DNA from: a virus | Reading direction: 5' to 3' (one strand) | DNA: 62,652 nt | Virus record (IMG/VR): IMGVR_UViG_3300027754_004386 | Location: 1-62,652 of that record | Part shown: positions 17,241 through 26,424 of the stretch, one piece after another | Numbering within the stretch: the stretch's first letter is position 1 | How the letters are laid out: every line of letters starts with the position of its first letter | Notes under the pieces: generated by a model | Database searches by the model: none | Told to the model about the DNA's origin: nothing | What the model saw: the letters and a program-made list of their open reading frames with translations, nothing else | Position numbers and translations under genes: made by a program

Positions 17241-18455
17241 ATGAGCAAAATTAGAGTATTATGTCTCCCCTCAGACCGTACGGGAGTTTTTAAATTTAGG
17301 TCGGGTGACCCTCACGTAATGTTACAAAATAATCACGGAGACGACTTTCACGTAGATATTGATTATGAACCAAGAATTAACGATCCAAACTATTGGAAAC
17401 AATATGATATTGTTCATTTTCATAGATCTATTGGTCAAGATTATAACCAATCTGAAAACATCATTAAATACCTTAATTCATTAGGTATTGTCACAATTAT
17501 GGATTTAGATGATTATTGGTTACCAACAAAAGAACACCCAGTACATCAATTGGTTGTTCAAAATAAATTACACGAAAAGATTATGGGTAATTTAAAGGTG
17601 GCTCAACACGTAACAACCACAACATCGGTATTTGCAACTGAAATTGCAAAACTAAACAAAAACGTTTATGTGTTACCAAACGCCATTAATCCAAAAGAAC
17701 CTCAATTTAATGCAGTTACAGAACCGTCAGAAAAACTTAGATTTGGCTGGCTTGGCGGTTCATCACATTTGCACGATTTAAAACTTCTTGATGGGTCAAT
17801 GAACAAATTGTCAGCATATAAAGATAAGTTTCATATGTTTTTATGTGGTTTTGACACAAGAGGAACCGTAACAGAAATAAATCCTCAAACAAACGAACAA
17901 AAACAAAGAGATATTAGACCCGAAGAAACCGTTTGGGCAAGATATGAGGAGATATTCACGGACAATTATAAAATGGTGGATCAAAAACATAAAGAATTTT
18001 TAATGACATTTAAAAATGAAGATTATGTTTCAGATGTAATACCTTTTTATAATAGAGTATGGACTAAACCTGTTACCAGTTATGCATCAAATTATAGATT
18101 ATTTGACGTATCTCTTGCACCAATTAAAAACCATATCTTTAATAGAGTAAAATCACAATTAAAAGTTATTGAGGCTGGATTTTACAAAAAGGCAATTATT
18201 GCATCAAATGTCGGTCCATACACAATTGACTTAAAACACGCACTTAAAAATGGTGAATTTACTGATGGTAATGCCCTTTTAGTTGATGAGGTAAGAAACC
18301 ATAGCGATTGGTCAAAATATATGAAAAAACTAATTGACAACCCTAACTTGGCATATGATCTTGGACAAAGACTATATGAAACGGTTAAAGACACGTATGA
18401 TCTAAATAAAGTCACAGCTGACAGAGCAGAACTATATAAAAGTTTAATAAAATGA
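17241..18455 (+). CDS. GT-B fold glycosyltransferase (GT4-like)
   Basis: About 404 residues from the preferred start MSKIRVLCLPSDRTG. An ATG 30 nt further upstream is in frame but sits against the preceding terminator. The two Rossmann-like halves of a GT-B enzyme are visible: the acceptor side (YDIVHFHRSIGQDY, IVTIMDLDDYWLP) and the donor side (RFGWLGGSSH near 180, KSQLKVIEAGFYKKAIIASN near 310, ALLVDEV). The family transfers sugar from a nucleotide-sugar donor. It overlaps the next gene by 4 nt (ATGA), so it is coupled to the exonuclease gene. The substrate is unknown. Confidence 0.8.
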   Translation: MSKIRVLCLPSDRTGVFKFRSGDPHVMLQNNHGDDFHVDIDYEPRINDPNYWKQYDIVHFHRSIGQDYNQSENIIKYLNSLGIVTIMDLDDYWLPTKEHPVHQLVVQNKLHEKIMGNLKVAQHVTTTTSVFATEIAKLNKNVYVLPNAINPKEPQFNAVTEPSEKLRFGWLGGSSHLHDLKLLDGSMNKLSAYKDKFHMFLCGFDTRGTVTEINPQTNEQKQRDIRPEETVWARYEEIFTDNYKMVDQKHKEFLMTFKNEDYVSDVIPFYNRVWTKPVTSYASNYRLFDVSLAPIKNHIFNRVKSQLKVIEAGFYKKAIIASNVGPYTIDLKHALKNGEFTDGNALLVDEVRNHSDWSKYMKKLIDNPNLAYDLGQRLYETVKDTYDLNKVTADRAELYKSLIK

Positions 18456-19168
18456 TAAACATTCCTATTTCTAAAATTTTATTCTTGGACATTGAAACCG
18501 TTGGTGGGTGTCCCGATTATGAATCTTGCACAAGATTTAATCCTGAACTTGCAGAACAATTTGAAAAATATTTTGATTGGTTTCTAAAACGTTTTCCTGA
18601 AGACGAAGGTCTTTGTCCTAGAACCGAACTTAGAGATTACGTCTTTAAAAAAAGATCGGCACTTGTTCCTGAATTTGCAAAAATTGTTTGTGTATCAATG
18701 GCATTTGTTATGGATAATGGTGAAGTTAAAAAACAAACATTCTCTGGGGATGATGAAAATGAATTATTAATACAAGTAAGGAATCTTTTAGACAGGTGTC
18801 ATAAATTAGATTTTTATCTATGTGGACACAATCTTAAAAATTTTGATATACCAATGTTGGCAAAAAGAATGATAATAAACGGAATTTTACCGTCTAAGAT
18901 ACTTCCAGATTACAACACAAAGCCTTGGGAAGTTAAAGCAATTGACACAAAAGAAATTTGGCAATATGGTGCATACACATCAATAGGGTCGTTGGATCTT
19001 GTTTGTTCAACAATGGGAATACCGACACCAAAGGATGGTGAGGTAACAGGAGATAAAGTACATCACGCATATTGGGTAGATCAAAAATTAAAAGAGATCT
19101 CAGAATACTGCGAAAAAGATGTTGATGTACTTATTGAGTTCATAAAAAAATTAAAAGAGTTAAAATAA
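18452..19168 (+). CDS. DnaQ-like 3'-5' exonuclease (PolB exonuclease type)
   Basis: A 238-residue protein. The exonuclease motifs are all present: FLDIETVGG (Exo I, D13 and E15), CGHNLKNFDIP (Exo II, D132) and EYCEKDVDVL (Exo III, D222), with SIGSLDLVCSTMGIPTPKDG between the last two. This is the arrangement of predicted 3'-5' exonucleases related to family B polymerase proofreading domains. It acts on DNA 3' ends, presumably in replication or repair. It overlaps the upstream GT gene by 4 nt and shares one base with dut, so replication-type genes are interleaved with glycan genes. Confidence 0.85.
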   Translation: MINIPISKILFLDIETVGGCPDYESCTRFNPELAEQFEKYFDWFLKRFPEDEGLCPRTELRDYVFKKRSALVPEFAKIVCVSMAFVMDNGEVKKQTFSGDDENELLIQVRNLLDRCHKLDFYLCGHNLKNFDIPMLAKRMIINGILPSKILPDYNTKPWEVKAIDTKEIWQYGAYTSIGSLDLVCSTMGIPTPKDGEVTGDKVHHAYWVDQKLKEISEYCEKDVDVLIEFIKKLKELK

Positions 19169-19776
19169 TGTTTGAAAATTTAAAAAACTTAAGAGAGGGG
19201 ATGAAGACAGTTAAAGATCTTCGTTCAAAATTAGAAAATGTTGATATGAACGACCCACAAAAAATGATGGAAGCGTTTGGTATAAACATTGACGAAATTG
19301 AAGATGCATATTTAAATATGAAACCTGAAAAACAAAAAATAGTTTTAGGTTTTTCTAGATCTAAAGACAATGCTGTCACACCAAGTTATGCTTACCCAAC
19401 GGACTCAGGGTTTGATTTATATTCCACAGAAGAAAAATATATTGAACCATTTGGTAGAGAGTTGATTCCAACAGGTCTTCATTTTGATATTCCTGAAAAC
19501 TATGAAATACAAGTAAGATCAAAAAGTGGATTGGCTCTTAAACAAGGTCTTATGGTTTTAAATTCACCAGGAACCGTAGATCAAGGATATACAGGGGAAG
19601 TCCAAGTTATTATGTTTAATACAACAAAAGAAAAAATTAAAATAGAAAAAGGTCAAAAAGTTGCACAAGCAGTTGTTTGTCCTATCTTAACAAGTAATTG
19701 GATTGATATTAGAGAATTGGAATCTGTCGAAAATAAAGATAGAGGTAGTAACGGATTTGGAAGTACGGGGATATGA
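19168..19776 (+). CDS. dut: dUTPase (dUTP diphosphatase) with N-terminal extension
   Basis: A 202-residue protein. All five trimeric dUTPase motifs are intact: TDSGFDLYS (78-86), RSKSGLALKQG (117-127), GTVDQGYTGEV (135-145), GQKVAQAVV (162-170) and RGSNGFGSTG (192-201). It hydrolyses dUTP to dUMP and pyrophosphate, limiting uracil in phage DNA and feeding dTMP synthesis. The first 57 residues are an extra charged helical extension not needed in the usual family of about 150 residues; its role is unknown. The stop overlaps the start of a small ORF. Confidence 0.95.
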   Translation: MFENLKNLREGMKTVKDLRSKLENVDMNDPQKMMEAFGINIDEIEDAYLNMKPEKQKIVLGFSRSKDNAVTPSYAYPTDSGFDLYSTEEKYIEPFGRELIPTGLHFDIPENYEIQVRSKSGLALKQGLMVLNSPGTVDQGYTGEVQVIMFNTTKEKIKIEKGQKVAQAVVCPILTSNWIDIRELESVENKDRGSNGFGSTGI

Positions 19777-19940
19777 AAAGTAGGAAAGAAATAGAACAGG
19801 AAATTAAAAAAACCGAAACTGAAATCACAATGTCAGATATGAATGATGGGTGGTGGAATAAATACATGGAAGAGAAATTAAAAAAATTAAAAAAACTTTT
19901 AGAGGATGATAACAGTAGGGTTTTCGACGAGGAAGATTGA
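19773..19940 (+). CDS. Small hypothetical protein (55 aa)
   Basis: A 55-residue frame starting ATGAAAAGTAGG, overlapping the dut stop by 4 nt (ATATGA) and overlapping the next gene by 35 nt. The protein is highly charged and helical (KSRKEIEQEIKKTETEITM, YMEEKLKKLKKLLEDD), resembling a short coiled coil. The ATG/TGA junction with dut supports real translation, and the small ORF fills what would otherwise be a 130-nt gap. No function can be assigned. Confidence 0.55.
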   Translation: MKSRKEIEQEIKKTETEITMSDMNDGWWNKYMEEKLKKLKKLLEDDNSRVFDEED

Positions 19941-21543
19941 TGACACCTTTGTTGAGATGTTAAAAAAAACATCGGGACTTTCAAAAATTGAAATTATCCC
20001 GTTTGAGAATAATGGGGAATTTTCATTAACTGAGGTTTATAATAAAATACTTGATCAATCATCAAATGATATTGTTGTACTTTGTCATGATGACATTTAT
20101 TTTGATTCAAAAAATTGGGGTTCAAAAATATTAAATTATTTTAAAAGAAACTCAGATTACGGTATTTTAGGTTTGGCAGGTACTACAAACATGCCAAAAT
20201 CAGGAAGATGGTGGGAAGATTTTTCTAAAATGAAAGGTATTGTAAATCACGAACACGAAGGAAAAAAATGGGAATCAAAATATTCTGCAAGTAAAGGAAA
20301 CCAACTTGACAATGTAGTTTTAGTTGATGGTCTTTTTATTGTAGTAAATAAAAAAAATATTAAAAAACCATTTAATGAAGAGATCGGAGGATTTCATTTT
20401 TATGACGTAGATTTTTCTTTTAGAAATTTTATTGAGGGCGTTAAAATTGGAGTTATGTATGACGTTAGAGTTACACATAAATCAATTGGTCAAACAAACG
20501 AACAATGGGAAAAAAATAGAGAAATTTTTGCAGAAAAATATAAAGATATATTACCAGTTAAAGTAAAAAGAAACTTAACGTTAGAATCACCAATTAAAGT
20601 ATTACTTTCTTGTTTATTTTTTAAAACATTTACAGGATCAGAAATGTATGTTTATGAATTAGCAAAAGGTTTAAAAAAGTTAAATTGTGATGTAACGATT
20701 TTATCAGATATAAACGGACCACTTTCATCAATTGCTAAAACGCAAGGTATAAAAGTTTTACCTTTTCACGAAGCGCCTGGTTATAAATTAGGTGATGGAA
20801 AATGGGGGATTAATACACCACAAGGTATTCAAGCATCACAGCCAAATATAATGTATAAAATTTCAGAGATTGATTATGACATTATTCATACCCAACACAC
20901 ACCAGTAACAAATCAAATGTGTCAAATGTATCCTAACATTGATAAAATTTCAACAATACACTCAGAAGTTATTGAACTTGAAAATCCTGTAATTGATGAA
21001 AAAATTAAAAAGTATATTTGCATAAGACCTGAAATACAAGACCATATTGTGTCAAAATTTGAAATTGATAAAACAAAAACCGAAGTAGTTTATAACCCTA
21101 TAGATATTAATCGTTTTAACACTAAAAACGTAAAAGATGATGGATACGTTTTATTTGTCGGGACAATTGATTATTTACGAGAAAACACAATAAAAGATCT
21201 TGTTGAATATACAAAAGAAATTGGAAAGGAATTGTGGTTAGTTGGGGAAAACAAATCAAACTATTTAGAGGATCTTTTAAAGAGTTCTCACGTTAAATAT
21301 TACAATGCAACAAGTAAAGTTGAGACGTTTGTTAAAAATTGTTCTGAAACTGCAGGAATACTTTTGGGTAGGACGACAATTGAAGGGTGGCTTTGTGGTA
21401 AACCCGGATGGATTTACAATGTGGATGAATCGGGTTATATTTTAAATAAAGAAAAACACGAAGTACCTGAAGATATTAATAAATTTAATTCTTTGGAAGT
21501 TGCAAAAAAAATAAAAGAAGAATATATTAAAATATGTCATTAA
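19906..21543 (+). CDS. Two-domain glycosyltransferase (GT-A N-terminal, GT-B C-terminal)
   Basis: A 545-residue protein. Residues 1-220 look like a GT-A domain of the StrF-like GT2 type: ITVGFSTRKIDDTF, IVVLCHDDIYFD (DD metal site), VDGLFIVVNKK and FHFYDVDFSFRN. Residues 230-545 form a GT-B domain: SPIKVLLSCLFFKTFTGSEM, DYDIIHTQHTPV, VVYNPIDINRFN, VLFVGTIDYL and LLGRTTIEGWLCGKPGW. It is therefore a bifunctional enzyme able to add two sugars in sequence, or a two-lobed fusion. The start overlaps the preceding small ORF and the end overlaps the following GT2 gene by 10 nt. Confidence 0.85.
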   Translation: MITVGFSTRKIDDTFVEMLKKTSGLSKIEIIPFENNGEFSLTEVYNKILDQSSNDIVVLCHDDIYFDSKNWGSKILNYFKRNSDYGILGLAGTTNMPKSGRWWEDFSKMKGIVNHEHEGKKWESKYSASKGNQLDNVVLVDGLFIVVNKKNIKKPFNEEIGGFHFYDVDFSFRNFIEGVKIGVMYDVRVTHKSIGQTNEQWEKNREIFAEKYKDILPVKVKRNLTLESPIKVLLSCLFFKTFTGSEMYVYELAKGLKKLNCDVTILSDINGPLSSIAKTQGIKVLPFHEAPGYKLGDGKWGINTPQGIQASQPNIMYKISEIDYDIIHTQHTPVTNQMCQMYPNIDKISTIHSEVIELENPVIDEKIKKYICIRPEIQDHIVSKFEIDKTKTEVVYNPIDINRFNTKNVKDDGYVLFVGTIDYLRENTIKDLVEYTKEIGKELWLVGENKSNYLEDLLKSSHVKYYNATSKVETFVKNCSETAGILLGRTTIEGWLCGKPGWIYNVDESGYILNKEKHEVPEDINKFNSLEVAKKIKEEYIKICH

Positions 21544-22253
21544 TAATATTAACAACTGCATATAATTGTGAAAACTACATTGAGAAATGTTTAACCACAA
21601 TAATGACTCAAAAGCATAACGATTTTAGGTGTTTTATTACGGATGATTTATCTACCGACAATACTTTAAGTAAGATAAAGAATTTAATACAAAACGATAA
21701 TAGGTTCACATTAATAGAAAATACTAAAAAAATGTACCAACCCGGTAATTACGATCAAATTATACGAGGAAATTACAACGTCAAGGATAATGATATATGT
21801 GTGGAAGTAGATGGTGATGATTGGTTGCCGGACTCAAATGTTTTTAGTAGAATCAACTCAACGTATTTAGATAGTAGTGTTTGGTTAGCTAATGGGTCTT
21901 TTAAATATCACGATGGTAGGTCAGGATTCTCATCACCCCATAGTACTTTTGAGGATATTAGAAATAAACCATTCACTCTTAGTCATATTAGGACTTGGAA
22001 ATCGTTTTTATGGAAAAATATAAAAGTTGACGATTTAAAAAATGAAAACGGGGAATACTGGGATGTTGCCGGTGACTTGGCGTTCATGTTCCCGATGGTA
22101 GAAATGTCAGGAATTGATCATTATAAATTTATGCCCGATGTTAATTATGTTTATAACGAAGAAAATCCATTAAATGACCATAAATTACATCTTTGGAGGG
22201 TTCAACGGGTCAATAATATTATCAGAAACTATAAACCGTACAATAGATTATAA
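21534..22253 (+). CDS. GT2-family glycosyltransferase
   Basis: A 239-residue protein with a typical GT-A start: LIILTTAYNCENYIEKCLTT (3-22), TDDLSTDNT (37-45), and the metal-binding DxD in VEVDGDDWLPD near 90-100. It transfers a sugar from a nucleotide donor, presumably in the cytoplasm. It overlaps the previous gene by 10 nt and abuts the next one with no gap. The sugar and acceptor cannot be read from the sequence. Confidence 0.85.
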   Translation: MSLIILTTAYNCENYIEKCLTTIMTQKHNDFRCFITDDLSTDNTLSKIKNLIQNDNRFTLIENTKKMYQPGNYDQIIRGNYNVKDNDICVEVDGDDWLPDSNVFSRINSTYLDSSVWLANGSFKYHDGRSGFSSPHSTFEDIRNKPFTLSHIRTWKSFLWKNIKVDDLKNENGEYWDVAGDLAFMFPMVEMSGIDHYKFMPDVNYVYNEENPLNDHKLHLWRVQRVNNIIRNYKPYNRL

Positions 22254-22871
22254 ATGATAAACGAGTTTTTTGATAAAATATATTGCATCAATTTAGAAGA
22301 AAGAGTTGACAGGTGGATGTCCGCAAAAAAAGAAATGGACGAAATGGGTATTCAAAATGTTAAAAGGTTTTCAGCAATAAAAAATAAAATAGGACATTTA
22401 GGTTGTAGAGATAGCCATATTGAAATAATAAAAGACGCAAAAAATAATGGATATAAAAGAATATTGATTCTTGAAGATGATTTTATTTTTATAAACAAAG
22501 ATAAAGATCAGATCAATGACATACTAAACCAATTAAATAATGTGGATTGGGAACTTTTTTATTTTGGAGCTACTGTTCATTTATATGACGGTAAATTAGT
22601 TAAGGTGGATAAAAATTTAGTCCAAACTAATTTTGCTTATACAACTCATTCATATGCGGTCAATTCCTCCATATATGATTTCATAATAGATAATGCAAAA
22701 AATTATGATATTATTGATATTTTTTATAACGATCATATTGTAAAAAATAATAAAACATATATTAGTAACCCAATGATATGTTTGCAAAGAGAAAGTTATT
22801 CAAACGTAGAAAATAAGTTTTCAAATTACGAATGGATGGTAGATTATTTTAATACTGCATTAAATAGGTAA
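22254..22871 (+). CDS. GT25-family (LPS-type) glycosyltransferase
   Basis: A 205-residue protein. The start FFDKIYCINLEERVDRWMSA, then VKRFSAIKNKIGHLGCRDSH and RILILEDDFIF, match family 25 glycosyltransferases of lipooligosaccharide biosynthesis (the LNLxxRxDR, GxxGCxxSH and LEDD motifs). The LEDD acidic cluster binds the metal. It is adjacent to the GT2 and GT11 genes with 0-1 nt gaps. Confidence 0.85.
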   Translation: MINEFFDKIYCINLEERVDRWMSAKKEMDEMGIQNVKRFSAIKNKIGHLGCRDSHIEIIKDAKNNGYKRILILEDDFIFINKDKDQINDILNQLNNVDWELFYFGATVHLYDGKLVKVDKNLVQTNFAYTTHSYAVNSSIYDFIIDNAKNYDIIDIFYNDHIVKNNKTYISNPMICLQRESYSNVENKFSNYEWMVDYFNTALNR

Positions 22872-22872
22872 T

Positions 22873-23670
22873 ATGATATATTGTAATTTAAAGGGAGGGT
22901 TGGGAAATATGTTATTTCAGATTGCAACTGCAATTTCTTTTTCCACTGATAGATCGGACGAATGTTTCTTTCCTAATCTATCAGACCAGATTAATTACCT
23001 TAACCGGGAGTCAACTCACAATCCAAATCTAAATTACGCAAATGAGTATTTGGAATTATTTAAAAATTTAAAAATAAAAAATATAGAGGGTAACCCATTT
23101 TATATAGAATACCCATTTCACTATGTTGAACATCAACTCCCTAATGGTGAAGTAATAATAGATGGGTTTTTTCAAAGTGAAAAATATTTTAAAAATAATA
23201 GAAAAGAAATTTTAGAAGTATTAGATTTTAGATTTATAGATCAAGACATTTTAAAATCAAAATACCCTTTTATTGGTAAAAAAACAACATCAATACACGT
23301 TAGAAGAGGTGATTATTTAAGTCACCCAAATCATCACCCAGTGCAATCAATAGAATATTACTATAAGGGTATTGAATTACTAAAAAATAATACTGAATTG
23401 TTTGTAATTTTTAGTGATGACATTGAATGGTGCAAAGAAAATCTAAAATTAGAAAATGTAGTTTACATTGAGGGGGAAAAAGATTATAATGAGTTATATT
23501 TAATGTCGTTATGTGACAATAATATAATATCAAATTCTTCATTTTCTTGGTGGGGAGCTTGGTTAAATGAGAACAAAAATAAAAAGGTAATTGGTCCAAA
23601 AATATGGTTTGGAAACAAAATAAACCATAATACGTCGGATATATTACCTGAAAGTTGGATTAAAATTTAA
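22873..23670 (+). CDS. GT11-family alpha-1,2-fucosyltransferase-like
   Basis: A 265-residue protein. The N-terminal LKGGLGNMLFQIATA (7-21), the donor motif HVRRGDY (142-148) and the C-terminal ISNSSFSWWGAWL are the hallmark motifs of family 11 fucosyltransferases. These use GDP-L-fucose and add it in alpha-1,2 linkage. GT11 members can also be L-galactosyltransferases, so the exact sugar is inferred. Gmd encoded downstream at 30732 makes the precursor of GDP-fucose, which supports the fucose reading. Confidence 0.9.
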   Translation: MIYCNLKGGLGNMLFQIATAISFSTDRSDECFFPNLSDQINYLNRESTHNPNLNYANEYLELFKNLKIKNIEGNPFYIEYPFHYVEHQLPNGEVIIDGFFQSEKYFKNNRKEILEVLDFRFIDQDILKSKYPFIGKKTTSIHVRRGDYLSHPNHHPVQSIEYYYKGIELLKNNTELFVIFSDDIEWCKENLKLENVVYIEGEKDYNELYLMSLCDNNIISNSSFSWWGAWLNENKNKKVIGPKIWFGNKINHNTSDILPESWIKI

Positions 23671-23673
23671 TAA

Positions 23674-24084
23674 ATGGAAAAAATATATTCAAAAGTAGAA
23701 GAAGGAAAATTATTACACATAATTAATAGATTAGATGAAATTACCGGAAGGTCAGAAGTCGTACCTGAAAATAATTTTATTCAATGTGCAACATTAAAAA
23801 TGGAAAATGGTAAAACATTTCCTCCTCACAAACACATCACTAAAGATAGACATTACGCCGAACAAATAGCCCAAGAATCTTGGGTCGTTATTAAAGGTAG
23901 TGTCAAATGTATTTTATTTGATATTGATGATCAAATAATTTCTACCCCTATATTATATCCTGGAGATGCCAGTTTTACACTTTATGGGGGACACACATAT
24001 GAGATTTTAGAGGAGGACACCATTGTTTATGAGTATAAAACAGGCCCTTACGAAGGTCAAAAATTAGATAAAACATTTTTATAA
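23674..24084 (+). CDS. Cupin-fold protein
   Basis: A 136-residue protein. The cupin metal-binding motifs are visible as PPHKHITKDRHYAEQIAQE (about 50-68) and LYPGDASFTLYGGHTYEI (about 91-108), with a C-terminal EYKTGPYEGQKLDKTF. Similar small cupins sit in O-antigen and capsule clusters. It is too short for a canonical sugar epimerase, so an isomerase, a sugar-binding or a regulatory role are all possible. Its tight spacing (3 nt and 1 nt to neighbours) places it in the glycan operon. Confidence 0.75.
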   Translation: MEKIYSKVEEGKLLHIINRLDEITGRSEVVPENNFIQCATLKMENGKTFPPHKHITKDRHYAEQIAQESWVVIKGSVKCILFDIDDQIISTPILYPGDASFTLYGGHTYEILEEDTIVYEYKTGPYEGQKLDKTFL

Positions 24085-24085
24085 A

Positions 24086-24949
24086 ATGAAATCGTATACA
24101 TTAATTACACCCACAAAACACGGTTGGTATTACGGATATGGGTTTTTTTCTAATTATAGAATATGTTTAGAAGAAATTATTAACCACCACGAAAATGGTG
24201 GTATTGAAATACCTTATATTACTTGGGCAAACACAACATGGGTGGAAGACATAAATCCATTTGAAAATAAAGTACCTCATTCGGATATTAACCCATTTGA
24301 TTATTGGTTTGATCAACCTAAAATAAATAATGGTGACACAATAACAACTAATACTTACCCACCATCTAAATATGGATCAATAATAGACCATGCACAACAT
24401 TATTTTGACAATAGTCGTGAATTAGAAAGGCAAAAAACCATAGATAAATTATACATTAAACCAAAACAATATATTTTAGATAAAATTGATGAAATATATG
24501 AAAAAGAATTTAAAGGTCACGTTGTTTTAGGTATTATGGCTAGGGGAACAGAATATAACCTACACCACCCAATGTATGGGGTTTTTAACGTATTTGATTA
24601 TATTAATGAAATTAAAAAAATATTATTAGAAAATCCAGAAATAACAAAATTATTTATTGTGAGTGAAGATCTAAATTATATTAACGAACTACATAGGGAG
24701 TTTCCATCTTCCTATTTTATTCCAAATGTTTTTAGAAGAACCGACGAAACAGATGAATATATAAATAGAGTTCATTGTTGGCCAAACGTAAGTACTAAAA
24801 GACCCGACCATTGTAAATTACTTGGTGAAGAAACAATTATACAAACAAAATTACTAGGTAAATGTGATTATCTTTTTGGTCGTTTATCCGGTGTTTTTGC
24901 AGGTGCGGTACTTTGGAATGAAAATATAAAAAAAGTTTTTAAAATTTAA
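24086..24949 (+). CDS. Putative fucosyltransferase (O-FucT/NodZ-like), paralogue A
   Basis: A 287-residue protein. Key segments are GYGFFSNYRICLEEIINHH (N-terminal), LGIMARGTEYNLHHP (about 151-165), KLFIVSEDLNYI and EETIIQTKLLGKCDYLFGRL. The pattern hGxxxRGT(D/E)Y...HP, (V/I)xSED and xQxxLLxxCDxLxGxxSG is that of the GT23/NodZ and protein-O-fucosyltransferase clan, with Arg binding the GDP-fucose diphosphate. It has a tandem paralogue immediately downstream and a more distant one at 26941. The assignment is by motif resemblance, so the donor sugar is inferred. Confidence 0.7.
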   Translation: MKSYTLITPTKHGWYYGYGFFSNYRICLEEIINHHENGGIEIPYITWANTTWVEDINPFENKVPHSDINPFDYWFDQPKINNGDTITTNTYPPSKYGSIIDHAQHYFDNSRELERQKTIDKLYIKPKQYILDKIDEIYEKEFKGHVVLGIMARGTEYNLHHPMYGVFNVFDYINEIKKILLENPEITKLFIVSEDLNYINELHREFPSSYFIPNVFRRTDETDEYINRVHCWPNVSTKRPDHCKLLGEETIIQTKLLGKCDYLFGRLSGVFAGAVLWNENIKKVFKI

Positions 24950-24952
24950 CAC

Positions 24953-25843
24953 ATGAAAAAATATTATAGTATTTCCCCAATATTTAACCCCGGTGGGATT
25001 GGTAGTGGATTTTTTTCAAATTATAGAATAGTTTTAGAAAAATTAATTAATTTTGATAAAAACCCGAATGGGATGGTTGCATATGTTAATTGGGCTAACA
25101 CGACATTTGTTGATGGATTTAATCCAATCATAGAAAATGGGTACGTTATTGGTGGTGATATGGTTATTGATGATACAAACAACCCATTTGACTTATGGTT
25201 TGACCAAGAAAATCCCTATAATTTAAATACACAGTTAGACAATATAATAATCTCGCCAATAGAAAGAACTATGAATATTGATCATACAAAACATTATTTT
25301 AACGATACGGAACTATTAAAACAACAAGAAGTTGATAGGAAATACATTAAACCAAAACAATATATTTTAGATAAAATTGATGAAATATATGAAAAAGAAT
25401 TTAAAGGTCACGTTGTTTTAGGTATTATGGCTAGAGGTTCTGAATATAATCATTGGCATGGTGATATATATGGTGTTTTTGGTACCGATGATTACATAAA
25501 AAAAATTAAAGAAATATTGGATAATAATCCAGAAATAACAAAATTATTTATTGTGAGTGATGAAACAGAATATGTAAATGCGATACATAAATCATTTCCA
25601 TCTTCCTATTTTATTCCAAATGTTTTTAGAAGAACCGACGAAACAGATGAGTATATAAATCGTGTGCCGTGTTGGATGAATGTTAGCACAAAAAGAAATG
25701 ATCATTGTAAATTATTAGGGGAAGAAACAATAATACAAACAAAATTACTAGGCAAATGTGATTATTTGTTTGGTAGAAAATGCGGTGTTTTATCAGGCGC
25801 AGTACTTTGGAATGAAAATATAAAAGAATTAATAACACTATAA
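24953..25843 (+). CDS. Putative fucosyltransferase (O-FucT/NodZ-like), paralogue B
   Basis: A 296-residue tandem paralogue of the preceding gene with the same motifs: GSGFFSNYRIVLEKLINF, LGIMARGSEYNHWHGDIYG, KLFIVSDETEYV and IIQTKLLGKCDYLFGRKCG. Two stretches are identical at DNA level to the first copy: 93 bp (24451-24543 against 25342-25434) and 56 bp (24701-24756 against 25595-25650). The intervening sequence has diverged strongly. That mosaic pattern suggests gene conversion or strong local constraint after an old duplication. Different acceptor-facing segments suggest different acceptor specificities. Confidence 0.7.
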   Translation: MKKYYSISPIFNPGGIGSGFFSNYRIVLEKLINFDKNPNGMVAYVNWANTTFVDGFNPIIENGYVIGGDMVIDDTNNPFDLWFDQENPYNLNTQLDNIIISPIERTMNIDHTKHYFNDTELLKQQEVDRKYIKPKQYILDKIDEIYEKEFKGHVVLGIMARGSEYNHWHGDIYGVFGTDDYIKKIKEILDNNPEITKLFIVSDETEYVNAIHKSFPSSYFIPNVFRRTDETDEYINRVPCWMNVSTKRNDHCKLLGEETIIQTKLLGKCDYLFGRKCGVLSGAVLWNENIKELITL

Positions 25844-25845
25844 AA

Positions 25846-26424
25846 ATGAAAAGGACAGAAATCATACAAAGACTTATAAATAAAATAGGTGCAAAAAAAT
25901 ACTTAGAGATTGGTATGGGGTGTGGAAATAATCATAATGCGATACAATGTGAATATAAATTAAGTGTAGACCCAATACCGACTGTACCAGTAACCCATTC
26001 AATGACATCTGATGAATTTTTTAAACAAAATAATGAAACATTTGATGTTATCTTCATTGACGGTTTACATTGGTCAGAGCAAGTTTATAAAGATATAAAA
26101 AATTCTTTAGACGTATTAAATGATGGAGGTTATATTGTGTGTCACGATATAAATCCACCTGACGAAGATCACCAATTATATCCACAACCTCAAACCCAAG
26201 ATAATTGGACTGGTGACTGTTGGAAGGCGTGGGTTAAATTAAAATCGGAAAGAGAAGATTTGGAGATGTTTGTTGTGGATACTGATTATGGGTGTGGTGT
26301 TATAAAATTAGGACATCAAGAATTAATATCATTTCCTGAAAAATTAGAATGGGAAACTTTAAATAATGATAGAAAAAATTTATTAAATTTAATATCGGTT
26401 GATGATTTTAAAATATTATTATGA
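25846..26424 (+). CDS. Class I SAM-dependent methyltransferase
   Basis: A 192-residue protein with the Rossmann-like S-adenosylmethionine site: KKYLEIGMGCGNNHNAI (motif I), KLSVDPIP (acidic residue after the second strand), FDVIFIDGLHWSEQVYKD (motif IV) and LNDGGYIVCHDINPP. This matches the Methyltransf_24 type, often found in glycan and secondary-metabolite clusters. The substrate could be a sugar hydroxyl or a lipid-linked glycan. It overlaps the acyltransferase gene by 4 nt, so the two are probably co-translated. Confidence 0.85.
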   Translation: MKRTEIIQRLINKIGAKKYLEIGMGCGNNHNAIQCEYKLSVDPIPTVPVTHSMTSDEFFKQNNETFDVIFIDGLHWSEQVYKDIKNSLDVLNDGGYIVCHDINPPDEDHQLYPQPQTQDNWTGDCWKAWVKLKSEREDLEMFVVDTDYGCGVIKLGHQELISFPEKLEWETLNNDRKNLLNLISVDDFKILL

